64,000 nt of DNA from Agelas oroides (lineage: Eukaryota; Porifera; Demospongiae; Agelasida; Agelasidae). The stretch's first letter is position 1. Every line of letters begins with the position of its first letter. Below the pieces are notes generated by a model. It was given only the letters and a program-made list of their open reading frames with translations, did no database searches and was not told where the DNA came from. The stretch covers positions 6,712,413 through 6,776,412 of the forward strand of contig OX422202.1 in assembly GCA_949130485.1 (NCBI GenBank), given 5' to 3'. Positions 52,701 to 62,145 of this stretch are shown here, in pieces. The position numbers and the translations under genes were made by a program.

Positions 52701-53674
52701 CCTGTGCTGAGTGTCAAGCAAGCCGACCCCCACCAGCATCAGCACTGTTACACCCTTGGGAGTGGCCTCAGAAGCCATGGTCACGGTTGCATCTCGATTA
52801 TGCCGGTCCATTTTTGAACAGAATGTTTTTAGTGCTTGTAGACGCACACTCTAAATGGTTAGAGGTTATTCCAGTCTCAGCTGCTACGTCAATGGTGACT
52901 ATTGAGAAGTTACGAACAATTTTCGCAACCCATGGATTACCCGAAAGGATTGTTACAGACAATGGAGCAGTGTTCACCAGTGAGGAATTTGAGAACTTCC
53001 TTCATAGAAATGGTATCGTACATACCCGAACTGCTCCCTACCACCCCGCATCCAATGGACTAGCGGAGCGGGCAGTCCAGACCTTCAAGCAAGGTATTAA
53101 GAGATTGAGAGAGGGAACGGTTGAGACTAAGTTGTCACGATTCTTGCTGAAGTATCGACTCACACCGCATGCGACTACTGGCCGTTCCCCAGCTGAACTG
53201 TTATTGGGTAGACAGCCAAGATCACGACTAGACTTGCTACATCCAGATGTGTCTGGCAGAGTGCAAGAGAGTCAGGCCAGACAACAGAGAGCTCATGATA
53301 GCCACTCTCGAGCAAGAGCATTCCAAGTAGGAGATCGAGTGTATGTTCGGAATTTTTCAGGATCTCGAGTATGGATGGAAGGAACTATTTTGGACAAGAC
53401 TGGTCCAGTTTCATTTCGAATTCGTTTGTTAGATGGACGTATCTGGAAACGCCACATTGATCATGTCAGGATCCGGTACCCAGAGGACACAATTGCCCCC
53501 AACATGCCAGAGGCATTGGTTGGTCCTGAACAGTTGATGGCAAGAGATAATCAAGCTAGCCAAGGACAGTCCTCTGCTGAGGTGGTACCCCCAGTGAACG
53601 ATCCTGGAGTCTCGAGTCAGTCCCAACCTCGCCGTTCAGAGAGAATACGTCGACCCCCAGAAAGACTGTGTTAA
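49721..53674 (+). CDS. Gag-Pol polyprotein of Ty3/gypsy element
   Basis: Single uninterrupted 1317-residue ORF, gag and pol in one frame without a frameshift. Order: Gag matrix/capsid-like region (1-190); two zinc knuckles at about 211-243 (CYRCGGRHAPRDC, then CHSCKKRGHLARVC); aspartic protease with LDTGAAVSVIS near 310; reverse transcriptase with FSKLDLQHAYLQL and YMDD at about 592; RNase H with CDASPYGLGAVIS near 740 and a DALSRLP end; integrase with an HHCC zinc finger near 960-1000 and the D,D-E triad (LDYAGPF, VTDNGAVF, GLAERAV); then a chromatin-binding-type tail (VGDRVYVRN...). The pol order (PR-RT-RH-IN) defines Ty3/gypsy rather than Copia. No env-like ORF is present. Confidence 0.97.
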   Translation: MATHGKIEEFDPSHETWATYVERLEFYFIANGIDDPVKKRAVLLTVSGPATYKLIRNLSAPKKPAEKSYDELVALVKSHYTPKPSVIVQRFQFHSRTQKPGETVATFVAELRQLSEFCEFGASLEDMLRDRLVCGIASGSTQRRLLAEPDLTLQKAQNLAQAIESADKNAKDLQGQRQPPMTAVNAVTSKRGPPRGTRARADTGRSMEISCYRCGGRHAPRDCRFKDAVCHSCKKRGHLARVCRSKGTQGTAAGRCSNGGKQPQQTHALESETRSPASEQEAYTLFPVNSQRASPIEVSVTVDGVPMTMELDTGAAVSVISEHTYHSTWPHDRPALQPSSTKLRTYSGEELEVIGSISVQVSYEDQLEELPLLVVRGTGASLLGRNWLQKIRLNWQGIHQLQQTPALQETLQRYAEVFEDELGEIKGMEARIDVDPQAQPRFCKARPVPFALKYKVEAELDRLQKEGIVEAVQSAEWAAPIVPVVKSDGSIRICGDYRLTVNQASRLDSYPLPRVDELFATLAGGRTFSKLDLQHAYLQLPLETNSKQYTTINTHRGLFQYNRLPFGVSSAPGIFQRAIDGLVKGIPYVAAYMDDILLTGETQEQHLANLTAVLERLKTAGVRLKKPKCVFMAKEVEYLGHKVNEAGIHPTADKIKAIQEAPQPHNVTELKSFLGLLSYYSKFLPNMSTTLSPLYALLQKNRRWKWSKEQQKAFEQAKLALQSDTLLVHYDSEKELTLSCDASPYGLGAVISHRMEGGVEKPIAFASRTLAPAEKNYSQLEKEALAIVFAVKKFHTYLYGRHFFIYSDHQPLSYLLNESKGVPAMAASRIQRWALTLSAYEYTITYRPGKDQGHADALSRLPLPQTPTVVPVPGNLLLLQEHLDTVSPVTARQIRAWTDKDTVLAQVRRFVLHGWPSQERKGELQPYWRRKEELSVLDGCVLWGARVVVPPPGREQVVQELHETHPGIARMKGLARSYVWWPSMDADLEAKVRACAECQASRPPPASALLHPWEWPQKPWSRLHLDYAGPFLNRMFLVLVDAHSKWLEVIPVSAATSMVTIEKLRTIFATHGLPERIVTDNGAVFTSEEFENFLHRNGIVHTRTAPYHPASNGLAERAVQTFKQGIKRLREGTVETKLSRFLLKYRLTPHATTGRSPAELLLGRQPRSRLDLLHPDVSGRVQESQARQQRAHDSHSRARAFQVGDRVYVRNFSGSRVWMEGTILDKTGPVSFRIRLLDGRIWKRHIDHVRIRYPEDTIAPNMPEALVGPEQLMARDNQASQGQSSAEVVPPVNDPGVSSQSQPRRSERIRRPPERLC

Positions 53675-53690
53675 GCTAGTGAGGGGGAGA

Positions 53691-53883
53691 TGTGAGATAT
53701 TGACCTTTGACTGTTATTAAATCTATATCCTGTTTTTGTATGTCTTCTTCTATTGTATATAGTTGGAAGTTGTAATATTTTTGTGAGTTGTTGTTCCGTA
53801 AAGTTCAGTCTATGGTCTCTGAAGTTGTTGTCTAAATAACTGCGTGCAAAGCACTGGTGGCCTCTAGTAGGCAATACACCACA
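53691..53883 (+). repeat. 3' LTR (193 bp)
   Basis: Same length and termini as the 5' LTR, followed by the AAAAT target duplication. Confidence 0.95.
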
Positions 53884-54526
53884 AAAATGATCACCAATAA
53901 TTGCCGAGCACCTTAGCGCGAGGCTATCGTGCAATGTCGTCAGTTCATGTTTGTATGTATGTATATGTATATATCTGTCACACTTTAATTGCGTGGGTGC
54001 ATTCTGTGGTCTTGTCCCCAGACTACTAGCCACGTGGTACTGGTCCAACCAGGAGGCGATCAACATGTGAAAACGATCGTGCGAGCGCCGAAATGAGCAG
54101 TCCAAGCGTGATTGTGCTAGAGAGCGAAAATGGAAACAAAGGGACACTGCATCAGAAGAGAGAGGCAAAGGAGAAAGGGTCTGACAGATTGAAGAAGAAG
54201 CGATGTATATAGGGAGAGTCTAGTGGAGACAGGTAGGACAAAGAGACCGCTTTACCATCTTCACCACTATACCTCATCCCCAGCACCTATATAGCACCTA
54301 CACGCTATATACACGTGGTTACAATGGATATCTACTTGCATATTTCCGGTTTTGGTTGTGGGTCGCGAAAATCACGAAAATTGGACCTCGCAAAAAATTT
54401 CCCACTATGCGGTATTCTTCTGCGCGAGGCATACTCTGCGCATGCGTATTCCTAGTTACTATGAGAGACTAGTGAAAGGGAAGTGGGAATTCTGCCAACA
54501 GTGTCATAATGAATTATGTTGCTTAC
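53884..54526. other. Between LTR element and kinase gene
   Basis: Contains a short GTATGTATGTATATG repeat and a 39-codon plus-strand ORF (54093-54212) with no support. The minus strand has an acceptor at about 54147 that would add a 40-residue end to the kinase gene in the right phase (54146-54026), but nothing conserved confirms it. Confidence 0.4.
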
Positions 54527-56707
54527 TCTCGTATCTCCCTGTCTCTCTCTTGGAGCTGCTGCTGAAACTGGGTAATTCTCGTATCCATCTCTGCCTGCAA
54601 CAACAAAATTAATGGTAAGTGATGGACTGAGTTACAGACATTGGAGTATGTGCAGAGCGGTGTTGAAGGAAATTGTGAATAGCCGAGTTTGAGTCTAGTG
54701 TTCTACTGAGCCTCCTAATTTCAGCAGCCTTCCTCTGTCCTCTTCACATTCAGTGTATCATCTCTTCATACAGTATACTTACCCTTAGTGTCTGTAGCTC
54801 TCTCTGTTGCCTGTTGATTTGAGCAGTCTTCTCTCGGAGTTCTGTGCCTTGTTGCTGAAGTTGGGCATCTTTCTGCTGAAGTAGGATATTTTTACCCTCC
54901 ACCTCTGCCTGCAGCCTCCCTCTGTCCTCCTAACAACCAGAACAACATTGGTCAAGCCATCATCTTTCCATGCAGTAGAATATTCATTAATTTCCTTACT
55001 CTCAGTGTTTGTAGCTCTCTCTGTTGCCTGTTGATTTGAGCAGTCTTCTCTCGGAGTTCGGCACCTTGTCGCTGAAGTTGATCATCTTTCTGCTGAAGTA
55101 GGTCCTGTTTCTGCTGGAGTTGAAGCTCTTTAGTCTCTATCTCTACCTGTAGTCTTCCTCTGTCCTCCTATAACAGAAGAAAGAGGTCAGAAGGCTCATC
55201 ACTACAGACTACAAAAAATGGAGGCTGATTTAATCACCACTGTCCTCTCCTACCTCAGTTTCCACTCTGAGCACACTCATCATGGCCACCTGCAGCTTTG
55301 CAATTTCCATCTTCACACTACCATATGCTCCCTGGGGCCTCACTGCCTCTAACCGTCCCAGTAGCTCCTCAGCAGAGGGTCGTTGGGCTGGGTCATCTTG
55401 TAGACACTGGTACACCAGCTGTGAAAGTGGGTGCTGCTCACCTAGGAATCTGTGGAGTGGCTGAATATAGTTCGTCCGACGCTCCAACTCAGAGCGAGCC
55501 AAGAGGTGTCCTGGATTGTCAGGGTCTCGGTAGGAAGCAGGGAGGAGATTGCCAGGAAATACCTTGGAGGAAGGTATTACGCCAACATGCACACAACTTT
55601 GTAAGCTATAGCAGATAACCACAGACAGCCAACTTTCACAGTAAATCTCCTCCAGTAAGAAAGGTTACTGCCTTAATTCTACTGCCACACTCTAGAAGCA
55701 TGAAAATTGTGAAATTGCTAGTGTGGCAATAAATTATTTCAATAAATATTACCACCAGTGCAAGCAGAGAGCAGGGGGTAACATGGACAAGTTGTCTGTC
55801 AGTTGGTATAGAGGTTCATGCATTACACACCAGCCATCTCTAATACATTTAAACATGTGAATACTGCCTGTTACATGCTAATTTCTCTTTAAAATTCTGA
55901 CCTGTGTGAGAGTGAAGAGAGCAAGGTGACCAAATGAGAAGATGTCCAGCTGGGGACCATACTGTGGTGGCTCATCAAATGATTCAGGAGGCATATAGGA
56001 CAATGTTCCTGGCACACGGGTAAGTGTAGCAAGCTGGCCTGGTCGCAGGTTCACGATACGGGCGTTACCCAGGTCACTGATCTTGGCCACCAGTGATGAT
56101 GTAAGGAGTACATTCCTGGCAGACAAGTCTCGGTGCACAACAAGAGGATTGCGGGTGTGCAGGTAGAGCAACCCTCGTGCCACATCTGTCAGTAGTGATC
56201 GCTTGAGGGTGAGGGGGATGCTGGGGGTGGTTTCCAACAGGTTATCCAGGTTGGTGTCCAGTCGCTCCATCACTAACACTGGCGGTGTTGACCCTTCTAA
56301 GTAACACAACCCCAGGAACTGCACAATGTGAGGGTGCCGCATATCTGCCATCATCTGCAGTGGCAGTTGAAAGCTAGATCACTGACTGGAGAAGTGAAAA
56401 GTCTTGGCACTGACGTATTAATAGGAGAAGGCTAGCATGGAAAGTTAATCTGCCCAGTATAGCTGTACTGCAGGCCAACCTGGCACTCCTCCTGGTATCT
56501 GTGCACGATGTTCTCTACATCAGCGTTGCCCCGCTCAAGGAACACCTCGAATAGTCGCTTTCCCGCGCACACCAGCCCATTCACCTCCAGCTCCTCCACG
56601 CTTCCGTAAGAACCTCTGCCCAGTTCTCTACCCGTGGCGCACACCCTTGGGAGCACGAAACGTTGCAACTCACGGTTGTTTTGGAAAGCAAGCCTCCTAC
56701 CGGCCAT
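54527..56707 (-). CDS. Tyrosine-kinase-like protein with C-terminal coiled coil (3' end unresolved)
   Basis: Exons on the minus strand: 56707-56480, 56354-55902, 55562-55254, 55167-55000, 54929-54783, 54594-54527, in matching phases; at least 457 residues. Kinase features: GRGSYGSV (30-37), Lys50, MMADMRHPHIVQFLG, HRDLSARN (150-157), DLG in place of DFG (170-172), GTLSYMPPE and a C-lobe with CLQDDPAQRPSAEELL. HRDLSARN resembles tyrosine kinases, while the overall form resembles the TKL-like kinases that are abundant in sponges. After the kinase domain come at least three coiled-coil exons; two (56 and 49 codons) are clear duplicates sharing EDRGRLQ.E and ELREKTAQINRQQRELQTLR. No signal peptide or membrane segment is visible. 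The last exon was not identified with confidence. Confidence 0.82.
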
Positions 56708-57550
56708 CTTGACTACGGCGCTAGGGGGGAGGTAAGCTTATGTAGGAGTGGTGTGCCCCGCCTCCTCACTACATTTCTAGTCCGGATCCCATTTTCCCAT
56801 TCCATTCTCCTTCGTAGTCTCGTTCCGTTCCCGGACCTTCGGTGCGCAAACCAGTTACCTCAAGAATTTTGTACTATCATGGCGTACGGTAGTACGCCAT
56901 ATGTAGGGATGGTACCGAAAAAAAATGGCGGCCACATTAAAAGTGCACAAATGACACGCTCGAAATGTCTACGTTAGATTAGTCAAAGGCCTCTATGAGC
57001 CATATCAGGCATTACCGAGTGCTTCCATGAGCAACGGGACCGTCAACTTTGCTGGAGAGCATCGCTGAAGTACCAGACCGGCGAGTCGCTAGAACGGACA
57101 AATCGTCTATCTTCTGACTTTCTTTCTTTCTTCCGTCCGTGTGACTGTCAGCCAGGCTAGCACGATAACGGCTGAAGCTATTACAACGATTCAAACGCGA
57201 AAAAATAGCATAAATCACCGGGTATTACACTCACTACTTATTGTTATCGTAGAACTCGAACTATTCTACAGTGATTCTCAAGCACTCCGATGTTAATACT
57301 TAGTGCTATACGCCATTTTGTTGCAATAACATTATTCATAGCGCCGTGTACGCCCCCGGAAGCTTAGCACGTGTTTAGATCTAGCTTACCGTGAACGATA
57401 AAGACAGCAACAGCCGAAGTCAGGTGGTATATAAATGCATGCAAACAGACATAGAGGGGTTGTGCATGTTTCCAGGAGAAGTATTATAAGGTATGTATTG
57501 CTAGAGCTGCTGTAAATGAAAGTTTTTGTGAGGACTCCCACAATGAGCAC
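56708..57550. promoter_or_regulatory. Kinase upstream region
   Basis: The start codon context AAGATGGCCGG and nearby AAAATGGCGGCC (56924) and CGCCATTTTG (57311) resemble YY1-type sites. A GGCGTAC/GTACGCC dyad lies at 56880-56897. No coding signal; promoter by position. Confidence 0.3.
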
Positions 57551-57886
57551 TAGTCTCGCGTGGCCACACCCCGTTCCGCAAGAGAGGGAAGAGGTCTGGT
57601 AACCTTCGTTGCAGCCGCTCGAAGCACAGGAATTTCATTTACTCGTATTGCGCAAGCGCTAAGGCTGATAATTATCTCGCAAAGACTGACAAAGCAGCTG
57701 CTTGTGGTTTCACAGTTTGTTTCACACTTGTAATTTCCTATTGAAGTTGTGATAACAGCACTCATGTGACTGAATACTGCGCTGTGATTGGAACGCACTC
57801 CACAGTGCGGGGCAACAAATTGCTGTAACGGAAGTTACCAGACCCCTTCCCTCTCTTGCGGAACGGGGTGTGGCCACGCGAGACTA
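57551..57886. mobile_element. 336-bp MITE, TAGTCTCG family, perfect 9-bp duplication
   Basis: Terminal repeats of about 52 bp (TAGTCTCGCGTGGCCACACC ... complement at the end). Identical AATGAGCAC at 57542-57550 and 57887-57895. Confidence 0.93.
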
Positions 57887-58834
57887 AATGAGCACATGCA
57901 GTTTGCAAGTGCAGCAGTTTCTACTTCCATCTAGACCATAGCTGAAGTCAATTGTAATCTAGTGAGTTGCTAGTCATATAACCCACCTAGATACGAGGTA
58001 TACCTGATGGTTAAAACACTACCTGGTACTTGCCAGCTAGTGTTTTAACCATCAAGTTATTCGTATCTAGGTGGGCTATATGACTAAGAACACTAGCCAC
58101 TGATATTCAATTTTTATTGTCAACTTTCACATTTTCAATTTGCTTGTTATAGTCATTTACAACAATGCATATAGTACACATACAATGTTTACTGAAAGTT
58201 GATGGTAGCATTTTGGCTGGTGTCTTCTTAACATCCTCCTTTTGTGTTGTGCCTCTGAGTTTTCTCCAACGCAGCAAGTAGGACCCTATTGGTAGCTTGG
58301 TATACTCGAACTGCTCTAGTGCAGCTAGTAGCACTGAGTCAACAGTGCATGGCTTCATTCAAAAACTTTTGCACTAGAGGAGGAGGCCACAGAAACTGGT
58401 GGTTGTTCAGCTCCATAGACCCCTATATGCTGTGGTTTCAAACGGATTTAGACTATAGCTACTCACCATCAAACTGTTCCTGTAATGGGGTCTTACTACT
58501 CAATACTCTGTGGTGACAGTCTATGGAGAGTTTTTCAGTGAACCCATTAGTAGTCCACATGAAGTGAGCATGCAAAGCCTCATTAAACTCGTGCTTTGCA
58601 CTTGAGGCTTTGCTTGGGGTTATAAACCCCCCAGATAAAGATGTTTGATGTTTGAATTGACAATTTCACTTAGAAGCATTTGACTTTATGACAATCCTTA
58701 GTTCTTTGTGAACAAAAATGTTCTGTACTACCATACTGTACACACCATGCATCTTCCCCTCGGCCTACCCTTCCACGTCCTCTTCTCTGTTACCATTCCT
58801 AATAAACTACCAACAAAAAAAAACAACAGGAACA
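57887..58834. other. Intergenic, no supported gene
   Basis: Contains the hairpin at 57972-58085 and an 83-codon minus-strand ORF (58358-58107) with no recognised domain and no splice partner; it could be a terminal exon but I cannot support it. Confidence 0.45.
57972..58085. repeat. Imperfect hairpin (arms about 50 bp)
   Basis: AGTCATATAACCCACCTAGATACG pairs with CGTATCTAGGTGGGCTATATGACT, and TGATGGTTAAAACACTA pairs with TAGTGTTTTAACCATCA; the ~20-bp loop lies between. Probably another small inverted-repeat element. Confidence 0.85.
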
Positions 58835-59640
58835 AGTCACAAAAAAGTTTTCCAAATGAAAACAAGCGCATGTAGGGATGGAACCCTCAAAAACCAGCCA
58901 AACAAGATGGGAACAACACCACAACACATTCACACCATCCCTACATCTTGTGCCATTTTTCCAACTATGCACACCACAAAACTCTCTACATGCACTTAGT
59001 CTATTCACACCCACTAGATAAACACTGAACAATATACAGCCTTCTACATAAAAGATGATCCATATATGCCATGTCCAGCAGCAATAAAATTTCACAACAT
59101 AACTTACCCCAACATACCATACAGACCCAGCTCATGCACTCCACAGTTTCTACATTCAAGACTAGCCTCGCAAGCCAGACCCTTTCTGTTCCACAGCACC
59201 AATCGCTTTCAGTATCGGCACGCAGAGGAACTAAGAATTGTCATAAATCCAAAGTGAAATTGTAAACCCAAACATCAAACTTCTTCCCTCCGCGTGCCGC
59301 ATACTGAAAGCGATCAGCGCTGCACGGAAAGGGTCTGGCTTGCGAGACTACTTCAAGACAGACCATATCTGCCATGCTCAGTATAGCAACTACATTGCAG
59401 CCACCCACAACATAACTCACTCCCCATACACATTAACCACACCCAGCACTACCCACCCCACTGCCTTCCACAACCCTTCTATGCACACAACTAACAAACA
59501 CAAAGCATAGTTGGCAAAATGGCACAAGATGTAGGGATGGTGTGAATGTGTTGTGGTGTTGTTCCCATCTTGTTTGGCTGGTTTTTGAGGGTTCCATCCC
59601 TACATGCGCTTGTTTTCATTTGGAAAACTTTTTTGTGACT
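58835..59640. mobile_element. 806-bp fold-back element with 136-bp arms
   Basis: Arms 58835-58970 and 59505-59640 are almost perfect inverted copies, from AGTCACAAAAAAGTTTTCC inward to CCAACTATGC. The 534-bp spacer has no ORF of note and carries a nested MITE at 59163-59350. Confidence 0.9.
59163..59350. mobile_element. 188-bp MITE, TAGYCTCG family, nested in fold-back
   Basis: TAGCCTCGCAAGCCAGACCC to GGGTCTGGCTTGCGAGACTA, with AATCGCTTTCAGTAT pairing to ATACTGAAAGCGAT inside. Flanks ATTCAAGAC and CTTCAAGAC match at 8 of 9 positions. Confidence 0.85.
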
Positions 59641-60551
59641 TTATTTACCAGACCCTCCTCTTACTGTTTTATTTGCTGAGGGTCTGGGAACGAGACTACA
59701 TAGAGCATTACTTCTTGTGTGCCAGTGTGGCTAGATCCTATCCCTGCCGCAGACCAGTGTGGTGTACAAGGGTTGGAGTTTGTGTAGTTATACACCTGTC
59801 AATTGATGCCATACTCCCCCCACTTCCAGGCAAAGGTGGGGCAGACCAGGGGACTAGACCTAATTCAATTTATAATTCCCCACCTAGTGTTCCCAGACTT
59901 AGGGAAATATCCCTAGATCTAGGGGATTTGATGGTAGTCTGAGGGACTAGGGAAAGATTTTTCTAAAAATATGGCAATATCTAGGGAATGGCATTAGGGA
60001 TTAAATGCCAAAATCTAGGGAATTGCATTAGGGATTAAATGCCAATATCTAGGGAATTACAGTAAGAAGACTCATACGGATCGTTTTTGGGGCAAGTTTC
60101 CATTGCAAATCCCCCAGAAGAGATCGGATTGTCTGCATGTAAAATGAAGATTGCCATTGTGTACACATGCAGTGCAGACTACAGACAGAGCTTTTCACAC
60201 AAAGAACTAAACATAGATTTCTGTATATTTTAGTTTGTTTATAGAAAATGGGCATAGGCAAACACCCCATCTCTAGGGCCACATTTTGCAGTGAAATGGG
60301 CTATTCCAGTAATTTATCATACCCCATAGAAGAGTGAATTAGAAAATACCCTCAAGAACATCATTTAGACTCTGTCTTAGGGTAGACAAGATTAAAAATG
60401 TCCCTCTAGATATTTTAAGAATACCCTCAACCCCTCAGATGCAATTAAGTTCAAGATAACCCCCAAGACACAATTAATGCTCTTTTATGGGGTATAGATT
60501 AACAAATGGAATACGTAGCCCAATGAAGAAAATCTCCCCCTCACTCCCTAC
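59641..60551. other. Repeat-rich intergenic sequence
   Basis: Contains a CAGACCCTC/GAGGGTCTGG pair (59648-59698), a ~33-bp tandem ATCTAGGGAATTGCATTAGG repeat (about 59970-60062) and the TIR element at 60306-60524. No coding signal. Confidence 0.55.
60306..60524. mobile_element. TIR element, GGGCTATTCC family (second copy)
   Basis: Starts near GGGCTATTCCAGTAATTTATC and ends near AACAAATGGAATACGTAGCCC. Interior units (CCCTCAGATGCAATTAA, CCCCCAAGACACAATTAA) match those of the element at 33588-33846. Confidence 0.7.
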
Positions 60552-61488
60552 TAGGCCCTGATGGATTATGCTAGCATAATTTAGGTAGCAAAAAGAATTA
60601 AGAATTATTCAAGAATAATAGGTAGTCATTTTAGTCCCAAAAAGAATAATAGGTAGTAATTTTAGTCCCTAAAAGAATAATAGGTACATTTTGGGGTCAC
60701 ATGAATGATGAGTCACATCTTTTTCCAGATTATTATTAATTATTAATTCTACGGAAAAGAATCTATACTTATTGGCAGTTATTGCTTCACTACCTGTATT
60801 GCTTGAATCGCTTCTTCTGGACCAGTTGCGATTTACTTTTCGTTATTATGATGTTATTAAAATATTAATCATATACTTATTTAGTGTCAATACATTTACT
60901 CCCATAGAAAGGTGTGCAATTATTTTTGTAATTGCACAGGTAGGAAAGATTCTGATTGGACAAAAAATACAAAAACTACAAAACCGTGCAAGGTGTAATC
61001 GCTCACTGATTGGTCAGTAGCAATTTGCTGTAAACTATATTAACATAATGTAAACTTGTAACTTGTAAGCAACAACAATTTGGTGTAAACTATATTAACA
61101 TAATGTAAACTTGTAACTTGTAAGTGACAACAATTTGGTGTAAACTATACAGTTTACTGTAAACTTGTATACTATAAACCACCACATCACATACATACTC
61201 ATACTTATTATAGCGTACTGTAAACTAGGCGAAGTTTATGATTAACAAGTAACAGCATGTTTTCTCATGCAATTTGGGATTAATAGCACTCATGAATGGC
61301 ATAATTGCACTCGGCTTCGCCTCGTGCAATTAACAGCCATTCACTCGTGCTATTAATCCCAAATTGCATTCGAAACCATGCTGTTAATTATACATATTTT
61401 AATGAGAATAATAGGTGCAATAAAAACAATAATAGGTACAATGAAAAGAATAATAGGTAGAAAAAAAAGAATAATCCATCAAGGCCTA
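60552..61488. mobile_element. hAT-like non-autonomous DNA transposon, 937 bp
   Basis: Terminal inverted repeat TAGGCCYTGATGGATTAT at both ends and a perfect 8-bp flanking duplication CTCCCTAC (60544-60551 and 61489-61496). An 8-bp duplication is typical of hAT. Subterminal arrays of AAGAATAATAGGTA face each other at both ends. The interior has a ~54-bp tandem repeat (about 61018-61160) and a hairpin (61250-61386). No transposase. Confidence 0.85.
61250..61386. repeat. Hairpin inside the hAT-like element
   Basis: TAACAGCATG ... GCAATTTGGGATTAATAGCA pairs with TGCTATTAATCCCAAATTGC ... CATGCTGTTA. Possibly a MITE nested in the larger element. Confidence 0.85.
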
Positions 61489-62089
61489 CTCCCTACCATT
61501 GTCCAAGAGGGGGGAGGCCGGCATACAATTGATAGGTACAATATATCTAAAGCCCTCAGTTAACTAGTAGAGTTCTGGACATCAACAGGTCCCTTATTAA
61601 GTGTGCAAAAATAGCTTACAAAGTCCACTTTAATGCCACAGATGAACCATAGATAATAGAAGCATAATATGCTTCTATTATCAATGGATGAACTCCCGGT
61701 CCTTATTCAGCCCCACCCACTTTTGAGATCATGTGACCAATTTTGTTTGGAAAGAGTTGTGTTTGCTGTAACCTATCATAGTTTTTGGATGTAGTTTTGC
61801 ACTACAGCTTCTGAGAAAAACGTGTATAATTAATGCACATCACAATGAACAGCAATTCCCAACAATGTTCAACCTTTATTTTTCCACTTCTGGTATCAAT
61901 GTTTACGGGTTCCCTTTTCTTGCAGATGCTAGTGGGTCGTATCTAATCACTGGACTGGATTGTGGACTGGATTGATGGATTTACATTTGAACTGAATTTG
62001 TTCGTATCACCTGATCTCTAGCCAATCAGAAGAGTGGAGAGGTCACATGAGTTTATTAGCAACCACAATGGCTTACTATACATTGTCAG

Positions 62090-62145
62090 TAGCCTCGTAC
62101 CCAGGACACGTGGGAGGAGGGAAAAGTGGCCTGGGTACGAGGCTA
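62090..62145. mobile_element. 56-bp MITE, TAGCCTCG family
   Basis: TAGCCTCGTACCCAGG to CCTGGGTACGAGGCTA. Perfect flanking ACATTGTCAG (62080-62089 and 62146-62155), 10 bp long or 9 plus one chance match. Confidence 0.9.

Larger units (their letters stand above)
49467..53883 (+). mobile_element. Complete Ty3/gypsy LTR retrotransposon
   Basis: 4417 bp with two 193-bp LTRs that begin TG and end CA, a 5-bp target duplication AAAAT (49462-49466 and 53884-53888), a primer-binding-site candidate starting TGGCGACGAGGGTG at 49664, one intact gag-pol ORF, and a polypurine tract GAGGGGGAGA (53681-53690) directly before the 3' LTR. The LTRs differ at one position that I can see. It looks recently inserted and possibly active. 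Confidence 0.97.

Noticed and set aside
54093-54212. Short plus-strand ORF rich in Lys/Glu
   Set aside because: Only 39 codons, no downstream exon found, and it overlaps a possible minus-strand kinase exon.
58107-58358. Minus-strand ORF of 83 residues
   Set aside because: No recognisable domain and no splice partner; its end lies near a hairpin repeat. It cannot be supported as a gene.
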